Notes under the pieces: generated by a model | What the model was told of the DNA's origin: nothing | The model's input: only the letters and a program-made list of their open reading frames with translations | Database searches by the model: none | Assembly: GCF_014395785.1 (NCBI RefSeq) | Contig: NZ_CP060713.1 | Location: 524,501-588,500 of the forward strand | Reading direction: 5' to 3' | DNA from: Nocardioides mesophilus | GTDB lineage: Bacteria; Actinomycetota; Actinomycetes; Propionibacteriales; Nocardioidaceae | DNA: 64,000 nucleotides | Shown here: in pieces, positions 45,742-55,457 of the stretch | Layout of the letters: every line of letters starts with the position of its first letter | How positions within the stretch are numbered: the stretch's first letter is position 1 | Position numbers and translations under genes: made by a program

Positions 45742-46863
45742 TCAGTCGGTCAGCAGCGCCAGGTCGTCGCGGTGCACGACCTCGCGCTCGTAGGACGAAC
45801 CGAGCTCACGGGCGAGGTCGTGGGTGGAGCGGCCGATCAGCCCCGGGAGCTCCTCGGAGTCGTAGTTCACCAGGCCCCGGGCCACCGGGGTGCCGTCGGG
45901 GTCGACGAGGTCGACCGGGTCGCCGCCGACGAAGCTGCCGGTGACCCCGGTGATGCCGGCCGGCAGCAGCGAGGCGCGCCGCTCGACGACCGCTCGCACC
46001 GCCCCGGGGTCGAGCACGATGCTGCCCTTCGGCTCGGTGGCGTGCGCCAGCCACAGCAGCCGGGTCGGCCGGCGCCGGCCGGTGGGGTGGAACATCGTGC
46101 CGACGGGCTCCCCGGCGAGCGCCGCGGCAGCCTGCGCGGCCGAGGTCAGCACCACCGGGATGCCGGCGCCGGTCGCGATCCGGGCGGCCTCCACCTTGGT
46201 CACCATCCCGCCGGTGCCGATCCCGGCCCGGCCCGGACGGCCCACGTCGACACCGTCGAGGTCGGAGGTGGACCCGACGTCGCTGAGCAGCGAGGTGCCG
46301 TCCTGGTCCGGGTGGCCGTCGTAGAGCCCGTCCACGTCGCTGAGCAGCAGCAGCAGGTCCGCGTGCACCAGGTGCGCGACAAGGGCGGCCAGCCGGTCGT
46401 TGTCGCCGAACCGGATCTCGGAGGTGGCCACCGTGTCGTTCTCGTTCACGATCGGCACCACGCCGAGCTCGAGCAGCTTGGCGAAGGTCCGGTAGGCGTT
46501 GCGGTAGTGGCTGCGCCGGGTGACGTCGTCGACGGTGAGCAGCACCTGGCCCACCGCCACCTGGTGCCGGGCGAACTCCTCGGTGTAGCGGTGCACCAGC
46601 AGGCCCTGGCCGACCGAGGCCGCCGCCTGCTGGGTGGCCAGGTCGCGGGGGCGCCGCGGCAGCGACAGAGGCGCCAGGCCGGCGGCGATCGCCCCCGAGG
46701 AGACCAGCACCACCTCGGCGCCACGACCGCGCAGCCCGGCCAGCGCATCGACGAGAGCGCTGATCCGCTCCGGGTCGATGCCGCCCGTGGCGCTGGTGAG
46801 CGACGAGGAGCCGATCTTCACCACGACCCGTGCGGCGTCGAGGACGCCGCGGCGGGTGCTCAC
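45742..46863 (-). CDS. proB: Glutamate 5-kinase
   Basis: 373 aa first enzyme of proline synthesis. Amino-acid kinase core: [12 protein letters not shown] near 14, [33 protein letters not shown] near 139, [14 protein letters not shown] and [14 protein letters not shown]-terminal PUA domain (from about 275) is present, as in most bacterial ProB. Usually inhibited by proline. The GTG at 46863 overlaps the obg stop by 4 nt, so it is the last gene of the rplU-rpmA-obg-proB run. Confidence 0.95.
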   Translation of the reverse strand: MSTRRGVLDAARVVVKIGSSSLTSATGGIDPERISALVDALAGLRGRGAEVVLVSSGAIAAGLAPLSLPRRPRDLATQQAAASVGQGLLVHRYTEEFARHQVAVGQVLLTVDDVTRRSHYRNAYRTFAKLLELGVVPIVNENDTVATSEIRFGDNDRLAALVAHLVHADLLLLLSDVDGLYDGHPDQDGTSLLSDVGSTSDLDGVDVGRPGRAGIGTGGMVTKVEAARIATGAGIPVVLTSAAQAAAALAGEPVGTMFHPTGRRRPTRLLWLAHATEPKGSIVLDPGAVRAVVERRASLLPAGITGVTGSFVGGDPVDLVDPDGTPVARGLVNYDSEELPGLIGRSTHDLARELGSSYEREVVHRDDLALLTD

Positions 46864-48410
46864 TCCTGGCCCTCCGGGACGGCCACCTCACCGGGGTCGT
46901 CCTCGGACCAGCCCCAGTCGCCGGGGGCCTCGAGCTCGTCGGGCGTCGGCTCGGCGATCCCGAAGCGGCGGGCGACGTCGGCGCGGGTCTCGCCCTCGCG
47001 CCGGTCGGCCATCGCCTCCTCGATCGCCCGGCGGCGCAGCGCGGACGGTCGGCTCTCCTCGAACCGGACGTCCTCGCCGCGGCGACCCAGGATCTCGGCG
47101 CCGGCCATCATCATCGGCTTGAAGTCGAAGACCACCGCGTTGTCGGCCTCGCCGATGAGCACCGCGTCGCCCTCCTGGGCGCCGAGCGCGAGCAGCCGCT
47201 CCTCGACCCCGAGGCGGTTGAGCCGGTCGGCGAGGAAGCCGACCGCCTCGTCGTTGCTGAAGTCGGTCTGCCGGACCCAGCGCTCCGGCTTCACGCCCCG
47301 CACCCGCCAGCCCTCGCCGGTCTCGCGGATGGTGAACTCGGGGCCGCCGGTGGTGTCCGGGGGCCGGATCACGATCCGGGTCGCCTCGGCGAGCGGCCGG
47401 GCGGCCCGGGCCTCGGCGACGATCTCGGCCATCGCGAACGACAGCTCGCGCAGCCCCTCGTGGCTGGCCGCGGAGACCTGGAAGACCCGCAGGCCGCGCG
47501 CCTCCAGATCGGGCAGGACGATCTCGGCGAGGTCCCGGCCGTCGGGCACGTCGACCTTGTTGAGCGCGACCAGGCGCGGCCGGTCCTCCAGGCCGCCGTA
47601 CCGCTTGAGCTCGTTCTCGATGACGTCGAGGTCGCCGACCGGCTCGCGGCCGGGCTCCATGGTGGCGGAGTCGATCACGTGCACCAGGGCCGCGCACCGC
47701 TCGATGTGGCGCAGGAAGTCGTGGCCGAGGCCGCGGCCCTCGCTGGCCCCCTCGATCAGGCCGGGCACGTCGGCCACGGTGAAGGTGGTGTCGCCGGCGG
47801 TGACCACGCCGAGGTTCGGCACCAGGGTGGTGAACGGGTAGTCCGCGATCTTCGGCCGGGCCCGGGAGAGCGCGGCGATCAGGCTGGACTTGCCGGCGCT
47901 GGGGAAGCCCACCAGACCGATGTCGGCGACCACCTTGAGCTCGAGCACGATGCTGCGGTCGTCGCCGGGCTCACCGAGCAGCGCGAAGCCCGGCGCCTTG
48001 CGCTTGGAGGAGGCCAGCGCCGCGTTGCCGAGCCCGCCGCGGCCGCCCTGCGCGATGACCAGCTCGGTGCCCGGGCCGACCAGGTCGGCCAGCACCGTGC
48101 CCTCCTCGTCGGTGACCAGGGTGCCGTCGGGCACCGGCAGCACCAGGTCGTGGCCGTGGCCGCCGTTGCGGTGCGAGCCGGCACCGTGGCCGCCGGACTC
48201 GGCACGCCGGTGCGGGCTGTGGTGGTAGTCGACGAGGGTGGTCACGTCGGGGTCCACCCGGAGGATGACGCTGCCGCCGGGGCCGCCGTTGCCGCCGTCG
48301 GGACCGCCGAGCGGCTTGAACTTCTCGCGGTGCACGGAGGCGACGCCGTTGCCGCCGCTGCCGGCGGTGACCTGCAGGACGACCCTGTCGATGAAGGTGG
48401 GGACGGCCAT
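46860..48410 (-). CDS. obg: GTPase ObgE/CgtA
   Basis: 516 aa ribosome-associated GTPase. Obg domain (1-160) is glycine-rich: [61 protein letters not shown] domain: [11 protein letters not shown] (P-loop), [24 protein letters not shown]. An OCT domain plus acidic tail closes it. It helps assemble the 50S subunit and links to stress and cell cycle. Start ATG 48410. Follows rpmA in the usual order and is coupled to proB by GTGA. Confidence 0.96.
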   Translation of the reverse strand: MAVPTFIDRVVLQVTAGSGGNGVASVHREKFKPLGGPDGGNGGPGGSVILRVDPDVTTLVDYHHSPHRRAESGGHGAGSHRNGGHGHDLVLPVPDGTLVTDEEGTVLADLVGPGTELVIAQGGRGGLGNAALASSKRKAPGFALLGEPGDDRSIVLELKVVADIGLVGFPSAGKSSLIAALSRARPKIADYPFTTLVPNLGVVTAGDTTFTVADVPGLIEGASEGRGLGHDFLRHIERCAALVHVIDSATMEPGREPVGDLDVIENELKRYGGLEDRPRLVALNKVDVPDGRDLAEIVLPDLEARGLRVFQVSAASHEGLRELSFAMAEIVAEARAARPLAEATRIVIRPPDTTGGPEFTIRETGEGWRVRGVKPERWVRQTDFSNDEAVGFLADRLNRLGVEERLLALGAQEGDAVLIGEADNAVVFDFKPMMMAGAEILGRRGEDVRFEESRPSALRRRAIEEAMADRREGETRADVARRFGIAEPTPDELEAPGDWGWSEDDPGEVAVPEGQE

Positions 48411-48475
48411 GCGGATCAGCTCCTGGCTGGATGTGGAACGTGCGGGGTGGTCACGGGGCGACCGGAAAAGCAACG

Positions 48476-48511
48476 AAGGGACACCCTGCTCGGTCGAGCA
48501 GGGCGCCCCTT
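48476..48511 (-). terminator. Terminator/attenuator between rpmA and obg
   Basis: 16-nt arms (48476-48491, 48496-48511) pair on the minus strand with two G:U pairs, loop GACC, followed by TTCGTTGCTTTTCC. It lies after the rpmA stop and upstream of obg, so it may reduce read-through into obg-proB. Confidence 0.75.
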
Positions 48512-48544
48512 GCGACGATGGTGCGACGAACTAGGAAGCCGAGC

Positions 48545-48802
48545 TCACCCGGCGGACGGAACGATGTTCACGACGCGGCGACCGCGCTTGGTGCCGAACT
48601 CGACGTTGCCGCCGACGAGGGCGAACAGCGTGTCGTCGCCGCCGCGGCCGACGCCGCTCCCGGGGTGGAAGTGGGTGCCGCGCTGGCGCACGATGATCTC
48701 GCCCGCGTTGACGAGCTGGCCGCCGTAGCGCTTCACACCGAGACGCTGTGAGTTTGAGTCCCGACCGTTCTTGGTCGAGGCTGCGCCCTTCTTGTGTGCC
48801 AT
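48545..48802 (-). CDS. rpmA: 50S ribosomal protein L27
   Basis: 85 aa large-subunit protein near the peptidyl-transferase centre. Start [20 protein letters not shown] has the typical N-terminus without the cleaved extension of Firmicutes; [20 protein letters not shown] and [20 protein letters not shown] follow, ending [13 protein letters not shown]. Preceded by rplU by 71 bp. Confidence 0.98.
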   Translation of the reverse strand: MAHKKGAASTKNGRDSNSQRLGVKRYGGQLVNAGEIIVRQRGTHFHPGSGVGRGGDDTLFALVGGNVEFGTKRGRRVVNIVPSAG

Positions 48803-48873
48803 GTGTCAGTCCTTGGTGTCGAAGAGGAGGTGAGGTTCGAAGCCGTCCGACCCGGGGCCGGTCACCCTCCGAG

Positions 48874-49182
48874 CTACTGGGAGATGTCGGTGACCTTGAC
48901 CTGGGTGTACTTCTGACGGTGACCCTGGCGCTTGCGGTAGCCGGTCTTGTTCTTGTACTTCAGGATCGTGATCTTCGGGCCCTTCGTGCCGCCGAGGACC
49001 TCGGCGGTCACGCTGGCCTTGCCGAGCGCGTCCGCGCCGACGGTGACCTTCTCGCCGTCGACGAGCATGACCACGGGCAGGGTGACGGACTCGCCCACCA
49101 CTCCTGCAACCTTGTCGATCTCGATGACGTCGCCGACAGCAACCTTCTGCTGCTGGCCGCCACTGCGCACGATCGCGTACAC
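48874..49182 (-). CDS. rplU: 50S ribosomal protein L21
   Basis: 102 aa. [60 protein letters not shown] and [13 protein letters not shown] match the family. The GTG at 49182 is the standard-length start. Transcribed from the strong promoter at 49318-49346 with a leader of about 130 nt that can form several GC-rich hairpins, which may be an autoregulatory leader. Confidence 0.96.
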   Translation of the reverse strand: MYAIVRSGGQQQKVAVGDVIEIDKVAGVVGESVTLPVVMLVDGEKVTVGADALGKASVTAEVLGGTKGPKITILKYKNKTGYRKRQGHRQKYTQVKVTDISQ

Positions 49183-49317
49183 CGCGGTCTCACTCTCTGC
49201 TCGGGACTTCGGGTTCTCGGGCCCGTGTGCGGTCCAGAGGCCCCCTCGGGGGGCACTCCGACACCTGCCGGCGGACCGGGGCACACGGGGACGGCGTGTG
49301 TCACACACCGATCGACA

Positions 49318-49346
49318 AGTCTACGGACACACTCGGGCCCGGTCAA
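49318..49346 (-). promoter_or_regulatory. Promoter of rplU-rpmA
   Basis: Minus strand TTGACC (49341-49346), exactly 17 bp, TAGACT (49318-49323). Close to the sigma-A consensus and well spaced; start of transcription about 130 nt before rplU. Confidence 0.8.
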
Positions 49347-49368
49347 AACGGCCGCTCCCCCGCCCCAT

Positions 49369-49445
49369 GATTACCACGGTATGCAGGAAGTCTGATGCTT
49401 CCCACGGGCCGAAGCCCGAGGGAAGCATCAGTCAGCCATGGGAAG
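49369..49445 (-). repeat. 77-bp structured dispersed repeat, copy B
   Basis: Same element as at 28507-28583 but on the minus strand. It starts CTTCCC and ends CCGTGGTAATC. The outer stem CTGATGCTTCCC / GGGAAGCATCAG is perfect; the inner stem CGGGC-TTCG-GCCCG has a UUCG tetraloop instead of copy A's longer palindrome. It lies about 40 bp after the stop of the 126-aa gene, and its tail ends about 23 bp before the rplU -35 box. It could terminate the rne operon. The rest of this 302-bp gap holds the rplU promoter and leader. Confidence 0.88.
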
Positions 49446-49484
49446 TTCGCGGATGAGAAGCGGCCGGGCGGACCGACCAGCGCC

Positions 49485-49865
49485 TCAGCGCTTGCGGACG
49501 CCCTTCTTCTTCACCGGCACGTGGATGGCGATGGAGCGCTCGGCCCCGTCCTCGTCCACGTCACCGGATCCGTCGGTGCCACCGTCTGCGTGCTCCTCGG
49601 ACGGTACGCCGGCCTCGGGGCCGGTCTGGTCCGCGGCCTCCGGCGACGTGACCGCGCCGTCGGACGCCTGCGTGGCCTCGACCCGGTCGGTCTCGGGATC
49701 CAGCGGACCGGCACCGGTCGGAGCGGTCGGGACGTCAGAGCCGTCCGCACCGGTCGTCGCGGCCTCGGCGGGCGCGGCAACGGAGCCGGCGCCGGCGTCT
49801 GCTGCGGCGGCCCCGGCGGGGGGTCCCGCCGGGCGGCGGGCCACCCGGCGACGTGACGAGGTCAC
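49485..49865 (-). CDS. Low-complexity protein coupled to rne
   Basis: 126 aa. Starts with the GTG at 49865, overlapping the rne stop by 4 nt (GTGA). N-terminus TSSRRRVARRPAGPPAGAAA is basic; the rest is Ala/Gly/Asp/Glu-rich with a Lys/Arg tail (VPVKKKGVRKR). No domain is recognised and it is predicted disordered. Translational coupling and the run of in-frame codons support a real gene, perhaps a detached tail of RNase E. The structured repeat follows its stop. Confidence 0.6.
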   Translation of the reverse strand: MTSSRRRVARRPAGPPAGAAAADAGAGSVAAPAEAATTGADGSDVPTAPTGAGPLDPETDRVEATQASDGAVTSPEAADQTGPEAGVPSEEHADGGTDGSGDVDEDGAERSIAIHVPVKKKGVRKR

Positions 49866-52800
49866 GATCCGGGGGCGCTGACGACCGGCTCGACCTGCGT
49901 CGGGGCACTCGGCGGCTGCGGCTGCTCAGACGGGGCCTCGGTGACCGGCTCCGGCGTCGGCTGGGCCTGCTGCCGGTCCCCGTCGGCGCGCTCGGTGCGC
50001 TCCTCGGCGCGGTCGGCGCGCTCGGTGCGCTCGGTGCGCTCCTCGGTCCGGTCGGCGCGCTCGGTGCGCTCCTCGGTCCGGTCGGCGCGCTCGATGCGCT
50101 CCTCGGCGCGGTCGGTGCCCTCGTCGGTGCGCTCGGTGCGCTCCTCGGACTGCTGCCGGCCACGGCCACGGGAGCGCCGGCTGCGCTCACGGGGCTGCTC
50201 GACGCCACGGTCCTCCTGGGACGCCTCGCCTGCCCGCTCGCGACCCGGCTCGGAGCCCTGCTCGACCGGGACCTCGACCGCCTGCTCGACGGCCGTCGAC
50301 GCACCGTCGACCTCCACCGCGGGCGCGACCGGGGTGCGGCCCTCTTCGCCGTCGGAGTCGACGTGGGCGCGCGCCATCGCGGCGATGTCCTTCGGCGACG
50401 GCATGGCGGTCGGACCGCCGTTGCCCTGCGGCCGCTCGTCCTCCTGACGACCTCGGGGGCGGCGACCGCGACGCGGCTCCTCCTCCACCCGCTTGCGGTT
50501 CTCGACCGGCTCGTGGTGGACGATCAGCCCACGGCCCTGGCAGTGCTCGCAGTTCTCGCTGAACGCCTCCAGCAGGCCGGTGCCGATCCGCTTGCGCGTC
50601 ATCTGCACCAGGCCGAGCGAGGTCACCTCGGCGACCTGGTGGCGGGTCCGGTCACGACCGAGGCACTCCACCATCCGGCGCAGCACCAGGTCGCGGTTGC
50701 TCTCGAGCACCATGTCGATGAAGTCCACGACGATGATGCCGCCGATGTCGCGCAGCCGGAGCTGGCGCACGATCTCCTCGGCGGCCTCGAGGTTGTTCTT
50801 GGTGACGGTCTCCTCGAGGTTTCCGCCGGAGCCGGTGAACTTGCCGGTGTTCACGTCGACGACGGTCATCGCCTCGGTGCGGTCGATGATCAGCGAGCCT
50901 CCGGAGGGCAGCCAGACCTTGCGGTCGAGACCCTTGGCGATCTGCTCGTCGATCCGGTAGGCGGCGAAGACGTCGTCCTCGCTGTCGTAGCGCTCGAGGC
51001 GGTCCGACAGGTCCGGCGCCACGTGCTCGACGTAGTCCTCGACCAGGTCCCAGGCGTCGTCGCCGGAGACGACCAGCTTGCCGAAGTCCTCGGTGAACAG
51101 GTCGCGGACCACCTTCAGCGTGAGGTCCGGCTCGCCGTAGAGCAGCGCCGGGGCGTTGCCCTTGGCGACCTTGGCCTCGATGTCGCTCCAGCGCGCGGTG
51201 AGCCGCTCCACGTCGTGGGTCAGCTCCTCCTCGCTGGCTCCCTCGGCCGCCGTCCGCACGATCACGCCGGCGGACTCGGGGACGATCTCCTTGAGCAGGC
51301 TCTTGAGCCGGTTGCGCTCGGTGTCCGGGAGCTTGCGCGAGATGCCGCTGGTGGTCCCGTCGGGGACGTAGACCAGGAACCGGCCCGGCAGGCTGATCTG
51401 GCTGGTCAGCCGGGCGCCCTTGTGGCCGATCGGGTCCTTGCTGACCTGCACCAGCACCGACTGGCCGGACTTGAGCACCTGCTCGATCTTGCGCGGCCCG
51501 TTGCCGGCGCCGAGCGTGTCCCAGTTGACCTCGCCGGCATACAGGACGGCGTTGCGGCCCTTGCCGATGTCGATGAAGGCGGCCTCCATCGAGGGCAGGA
51601 CGTTCTGCACCTTGCCGAGGTAGACGTTGCCGATGAGTGAGGTCTGCGACTCGCGGGCGACGTAGTGCTCGACGAGGACCTTGTCCTCCAGGACAGCGAT
51701 CTGGGTGAGGTCCTTCTTCTGCCGGATCACCATCACCCGGTCGACGGCCTCACGTCGGGCCAGGAACTCCGCCTCGCTGACGATCGGCGCGCGGCGGCGG
51801 CCGGCTTCGCGGCCCTCCCGGCGGCGCTGCTTCTTGGCCTCGAGGCGGGTGGAGCCGCTGAGCGCGGTGATCTCGTCCTCGGGGTTGCGCGGCCGGCGCA
51901 CGCGGGTGACGGTGTTCTCCGGCTCGTCACCGGAGTCGCCCTCGTCACCGGAACGGCGACGGCGACGACGACGGCGGGTCGAGGTGCCCTCGGCCTCGGC
52001 GTCCTCGTCCTTCTTCTCCCCGTTCGCCCCGTTCGCCCCGTTGGAGCCGTTGGAGCCGCCCTGTCCGGAACGGTTGTTCGGGGACCGGTCCTGGCCGCCC
52101 TGCCCGTTGGCCGGCGAGCCGGTCTCCTCCTCGGAGCCCTCGGCGTCAGCGCCGTCCTCGCCGTTGCCACCCTTGCGACGGCGGCGTCCGCCCCGACGGC
52201 GACGGCGGCGGCCGTTGCCGCCGGCTTCCCCGTTGTCGCCGGAATCGTCGCGGTCGTCCTGGTCCTCAGCCTGCTCGGCGCCCGGCTCGGTCGGCTCGGT
52301 CGGCTCGGAGTCGGTCTCCTCCGCGGCCGGCTCGGCGGCCGCCGTACGGCTGGTGCGCCGGCGGCTGGTCCTCTTCACAGGTGCCGGGGCGGCGGTGTCG
52401 TCGGCGCTCACGTCGGCGCCGTCCACCTCGGCCGACGTCGTCGGGCTCTCGGCGCTCTCTGCCGCGGCGGCCGCCTCGGCGGCCCGCGTCGCGGCGGTCT
52501 TGCGGGTACGGCGGGCAGGGGTGGCCCGGGCGGTGTCCGGCGGCTGGAAGAGCACGACCGGAGGGGCTACGGCCGACGTGGCGGCCGGGGTGGTCCCGCT
52601 GAGGGCGGCCTCGGCGGCAGCAGCCTCGGCGGCGGCCTCCTCGTCCTCGTCGGTCGTCACGACGTCCGCGGCATCGGCAGCCGCTCCCCCGAGCAGGTCG
52701 GCCGGCGCCTCGGCGGCGGCCTTCTTCGCCGTCGCCTTGCGCGGAGCCCGCTTCGCGGCGGTCTTCCTGGCGGCGGCCTTCTTCGCCGGCGCGGAGGCCT

Positions 52801-53164
52801 GCTCGGCGTCCTCGGCGGAGGAGACGGCCGCGGTCTCGGCGGAGGAGACAGCCGCGGTCTCGGCAGCCGGCGCGTCGGTCAGGCCGGGGAGGGTCTGGTC
52901 GGTGGGGGCGCCCTCCACGGGTGCCTGCCCGGCGTCGGCGGCGGCGGCCTTCCTGGTGGCCCGCTTCGCCGGGGCCTTGGCCGCGGCGGCCTTCTTCGCG
53001 GGCGCCTTCCGGGGCGCCCGCTTGGCCGCCGCCTTCTTGGCGGGGGCCGTCGAGCCGTCCTCGGGGCTCGTGTCCCCCGGCGCGTCACTGGAACGGTCGG
53101 CAGGTGCCTCGCCGGCTGCGGTGTCCTCGGGGGTGGGTGTCGCGGTGGTGTCGTCGTCGAGCAT
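49862..53164 (-). CDS. rne: Ribonuclease E/G family endoribonuclease
   Basis: 1100 aa, far longer than RNase G. Residues 1-480 are disordered: Lys/Ala-rich (KKAAAKRAPRKAPAKKA-type repeats), acidic and GRRRRRRGGRRR boxes likely to bind RNA or partners. The catalytic region follows: S1-type RESQTSLIGNVYLGKVQNVL, RNase-H-like and DNase-I-like parts with VVDVNTGKFTGSGG, and the CEHCQGRG zinc-link. The C-terminus has an ERxERADRTE-type ten-residue tandem repeat (about 1020-1065). Starts at ATG 53164 after GAGGAG. Central to mRNA decay and rRNA maturation. Confidence 0.93.
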   Translation of the reverse strand: MLDDDTTATPTPEDTAAGEAPADRSSDAPGDTSPEDGSTAPAKKAAAKRAPRKAPAKKAAAAKAPAKRATRKAAAADAGQAPVEGAPTDQTLPGLTDAPAAETAAVSSAETAAVSSAEDAEQASAPAKKAAARKTAAKRAPRKATAKKAAAEAPADLLGGAAADAADVVTTDEDEEAAAEAAAAEAALSGTTPAATSAVAPPVVLFQPPDTARATPARRTRKTAATRAAEAAAAAESAESPTTSAEVDGADVSADDTAAPAPVKRTSRRRTSRTAAAEPAAEETDSEPTEPTEPGAEQAEDQDDRDDSGDNGEAGGNGRRRRRRGGRRRRKGGNGEDGADAEGSEEETGSPANGQGGQDRSPNNRSGQGGSNGSNGANGANGEKKDEDAEAEGTSTRRRRRRRRSGDEGDSGDEPENTVTRVRRPRNPEDEITALSGSTRLEAKKQRRREGREAGRRRAPIVSEAEFLARREAVDRVMVIRQKKDLTQIAVLEDKVLVEHYVARESQTSLIGNVYLGKVQNVLPSMEAAFIDIGKGRNAVLYAGEVNWDTLGAGNGPRKIEQVLKSGQSVLVQVSKDPIGHKGARLTSQISLPGRFLVYVPDGTTSGISRKLPDTERNRLKSLLKEIVPESAGVIVRTAAEGASEEELTHDVERLTARWSDIEAKVAKGNAPALLYGEPDLTLKVVRDLFTEDFGKLVVSGDDAWDLVEDYVEHVAPDLSDRLERYDSEDDVFAAYRIDEQIAKGLDRKVWLPSGGSLIIDRTEAMTVVDVNTGKFTGSGGNLEETVTKNNLEAAEEIVRQLRLRDIGGIIVVDFIDMVLESNRDLVLRRMVECLGRDRTRHQVAEVTSLGLVQMTRKRIGTGLLEAFSENCEHCQGRGLIVHHEPVENRKRVEEEPRRGRRPRGRQEDERPQGNGGPTAMPSPKDIAAMARAHVDSDGEEGRTPVAPAVEVDGASTAVEQAVEVPVEQGSEPGRERAGEASQEDRGVEQPRERSRRSRGRGRQQSEERTERTDEGTDRAEERIERADRTEERTERADRTEERTERTERADRAEERTERADGDRQQAQPTPEPVTEAPSEQPQPPSAPTQVEPVVSAPGS
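49985..50150 (-). repeat. Charged tandem repeats in the RNase E/G tail
   Basis: In-frame repeats of about 30 bp encode ERADRTEERT-type decapeptides near the C-terminus of rne. The copies keep the frame but differ by a few codons; likely length-variable disordered tail. Confidence 0.7.
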
Positions 53165-53384
53165 CTGCTCTCCTCGGCCCGGGGGGCGCGGTCCTACGCG
53201 CGGCACACCGGGGCGTGTCGTTCGTGCGACGGCGAACCGCGCACGCAAGCCTGCGGATGGCGGCCCCGGGCGCCAGGTCGCGCGCCGGAGCTGCGACGAC
53301 ATCCCCCGTCAAAGCGTCTCGGGGTCACCCTCCGACGCGTTCCGCGGTCATCGGCCGGAGCGATCTGCTGCTGTCACCCACAGA

Positions 53385-54125
53385 TCAAGCCGTGTCGCGG
53401 TCGTGCGCCAGTGGATCACCCACCGTGCCGTCCCCCGTGACCAGCGGACCTTGGGCGAGCCGCTCATGAAGAGGAGCGACACCGCCTTCGAGCCCGGCCG
53501 TGTCACGCAGGCCGGCGAGGACATCGTCGGGTCTCACGGACGGAGTTCCGTGTCGCAAGACCACGTCGAGTATCGCACACTCCTCGCCGCCGCCCGGCGC
53601 ACCGTGTGACGTGAGCGACACGACGGCCGCCCGGCAGTCGAAGGTGCGCAGCCCTTTCTTCGTCATCCGCTCGACCAGGACCTCGGGCGTGTCGAGGAAG
53701 CGCGCCACCGCCTCGGCGGCCTGCAGGGGCGACCAGCCCGGGACCGTGATCCGCCACGCGCTCGCCTCGAGCCGGTCCGCGAGCGAGCCTCCCGCTGAGG
53801 CGACCACCTCGAGCACGTCGAGACCGGTCGGCAGCGCCTCGTCGAGGGCTGCTCGTACGTCGTCGGGCTCGACGACCTGGGCGAGGCCGATCTCGAGGTA
53901 CTCCGCCTCGCTGGCCGCGCCGGTGGGGGCCGCGCCGGCGTAGGAGATGCGGGGGTGCGGGTTGAAGCCGGACGAGTAGGCCACCGGGATCCGGGAGCGG
54001 ACCAGCGCGCGCTCGAAGGCACGGGAGAAGTCCCGGTGGCTGGTGAACCGCAACCGGCCCCGCTTGGCGTAGCGCACCCGGAGGCGCTGGACGGGTGGGG
54101 CCTGCTGCTCCGGCTGTTCGCGCAC
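53385..54125 (-). CDS. TIGR03936-family (DUF2344) radical-SAM-associated protein
   Basis: 246 aa. VRYAKRGRLRFTSHRDFSRA, FERALVRSRIPVAYSSGFNP, then HPRISYAGAAPTGAASEAEY. In other genomes this is fused to or next to the TIGR03960 radical SAM protein (here 55928-57958); their function is not established. The GTG at 54125 is preferred over 54134 because AAGG falls eight bases upstream. A 220-bp gap separates it from rne. An MFS gene and a GNAT gene now separate it from its usual partner. Confidence 0.85.
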   Translation of the reverse strand: MREQPEQQAPPVQRLRVRYAKRGRLRFTSHRDFSRAFERALVRSRIPVAYSSGFNPHPRISYAGAAPTGAASEAEYLEIGLAQVVEPDDVRAALDEALPTGLDVLEVVASAGGSLADRLEASAWRITVPGWSPLQAAEAVARFLDTPEVLVERMTKKGLRTFDCRAAVVSLTSHGAPGGGEECAILDVVLRHGTPSVRPDDVLAGLRDTAGLEGGVAPLHERLAQGPLVTGDGTVGDPLAHDRDTA

Positions 54126-54187
54126 GAGGCCCACCTTAGGGAGGGGCCGGTGCGCCGGTCCGGCCGGGGCTCGCGCAGGATTGAGCC

Positions 54188-55411
54188 GTGACAGCTCCCG
54201 CCGAGCAGCCCTCGACCCGCGCCCAGCGCCTGTTCGTCCTGCTCGGCATCGTGGTCCTCGCGTTCAACCTGCGGCCGGCCGCGGTCAGCGTCGGGCCGGT
54301 GCTCGACGAGATCCGCACCGGCCTCGGCATGTCGGCGACCACCGCGGGCATGCTCACCACCCTCCCGGTGCTCGCCTTCGCCGGCTTCGGGGCGCTGGCG
54401 CCCTGGCTGGCCCGCACCGTGGGGCTGCACCGGATCACCCTGCTGGCCCTCACCGCGGTGGTGCTCGGGCTGTCCGGCCGGGCGGCGACCGGCTCGGTCC
54501 CGCTCTTCCTGGTGCTCTCGCTGCTCGCGCTCGCCGGCATGGCGACCGCCAACGTGCTGCTGCCGACCCTGGTCAAGCTGCACTTCCCCACCCGGATCGG
54601 GCTGCTGACCTCGGTGTACACGACCGCCCTGGCGATCGGCCTGACGCTCGCCTCGGTGCTGACCGTCCCAGCTGCGGAGTCCTTCGGGTCGTGGCGCTGG
54701 GGCATCGGGATCTGGGCGACGACGGCGCTCGTGGCGGCGCTGCCTTGGTTGGGCCTGATCCGGCACGACACCACCCCCGCGGGTGCGCCCCACGACGTCA
54801 CCCTGGGGGCGGTGGCCAGGACCAAGCTGGGTTGGGCGATGGCGATCTTCTTCGGGCTGCAGTCGCTCCAGGCATACTCCGTGTTCGGCTGGTTCGCCCA
54901 GATCTACCGCGACGCCGGCTTCGACCCGGCCACTGCCGGGCTGCTGCTCGGCGTGATCACCGCGATGAGCATCCCGCTGTCGTTCGTGCTGCCGACCGTC
55001 ACGGTCCGGCTGACCGACCCGCGGTGGCTGCTGGCGGTGCTGTCGCTGCTGCTGCCTGTGGGCTACCTCGGCCTGATGGTGGCCCCGGTGGGCGGCGGCT
55101 GGGTGTGGGCCGCGGTGGTCGGGGCCGCGCTGTCCATCTTCCCGGTGGCGCTCACGCTGATCGGGCTACGCACCCGCACCTCCGCCGGCACGGCGGCCCT
55201 GTCCGGGTTCACCCAGTCGGTCGGCTACCTCATCGCCGCGGTCGGGCCGTTCGGGATGGGCATCCTCTACGACCGGACCGGCGGCTGGACGGTCCCGCTC
55301 AGCACCCTGTCGGTCCTGGCTGTCGGCCAGCTGGTCGCCAGCCAGTTCGTGGCGCGGCCGCGCTACCTCGAGGACGAGCTGCCCAGCCCGGTCGCGCACC
55401 GCACGGCCTGA
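54188..55411 (+). CDS. MFS transporter (CynX/NimT-like)
   Basis: 407 aa, 12 hydrophobic segments. N-terminal FVLLGIVVLAFNLRPAAVSV, then GPVLDEIRTGLGMSATTAGM; the CynX-type motif FNLRPA is characteristic. Related proteins carry cyanate, nitroimidazole or other small anions/amides; substrate unknown. Orientation is opposite to every neighbour, so it is a separate insertion in the rne-rod block. AGGA lies about eight bases before the GTG. Confidence 0.86.
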   Translation: MTAPAEQPSTRAQRLFVLLGIVVLAFNLRPAAVSVGPVLDEIRTGLGMSATTAGMLTTLPVLAFAGFGALAPWLARTVGLHRITLLALTAVVLGLSGRAATGSVPLFLVLSLLALAGMATANVLLPTLVKLHFPTRIGLLTSVYTTALAIGLTLASVLTVPAAESFGSWRWGIGIWATTALVAALPWLGLIRHDTTPAGAPHDVTLGAVARTKLGWAMAIFFGLQSLQAYSVFGWFAQIYRDAGFDPATAGLLLGVITAMSIPLSFVLPTVTVRLTDPRWLLAVLSLLLPVGYLGLMVAPVGGGWVWAAVVGAALSIFPVALTLIGLRTRTSAGTAALSGFTQSVGYLIAAVGPFGMGILYDRTGGWTVPLSTLSVLAVGQLVASQFVARPRYLEDELPSPVAHRTA

Positions 55412-55457
55412 CCGGGCGCTGGCAAGCGCACAGACGGGCCACTGGCCGGTGCCGGTG

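Noticed and set aside
49862-53302. Start of rne at 53302
   Set aside because: The first 46 codons lack rne-like sequence; GAGGAG precedes the ATG at 53164.
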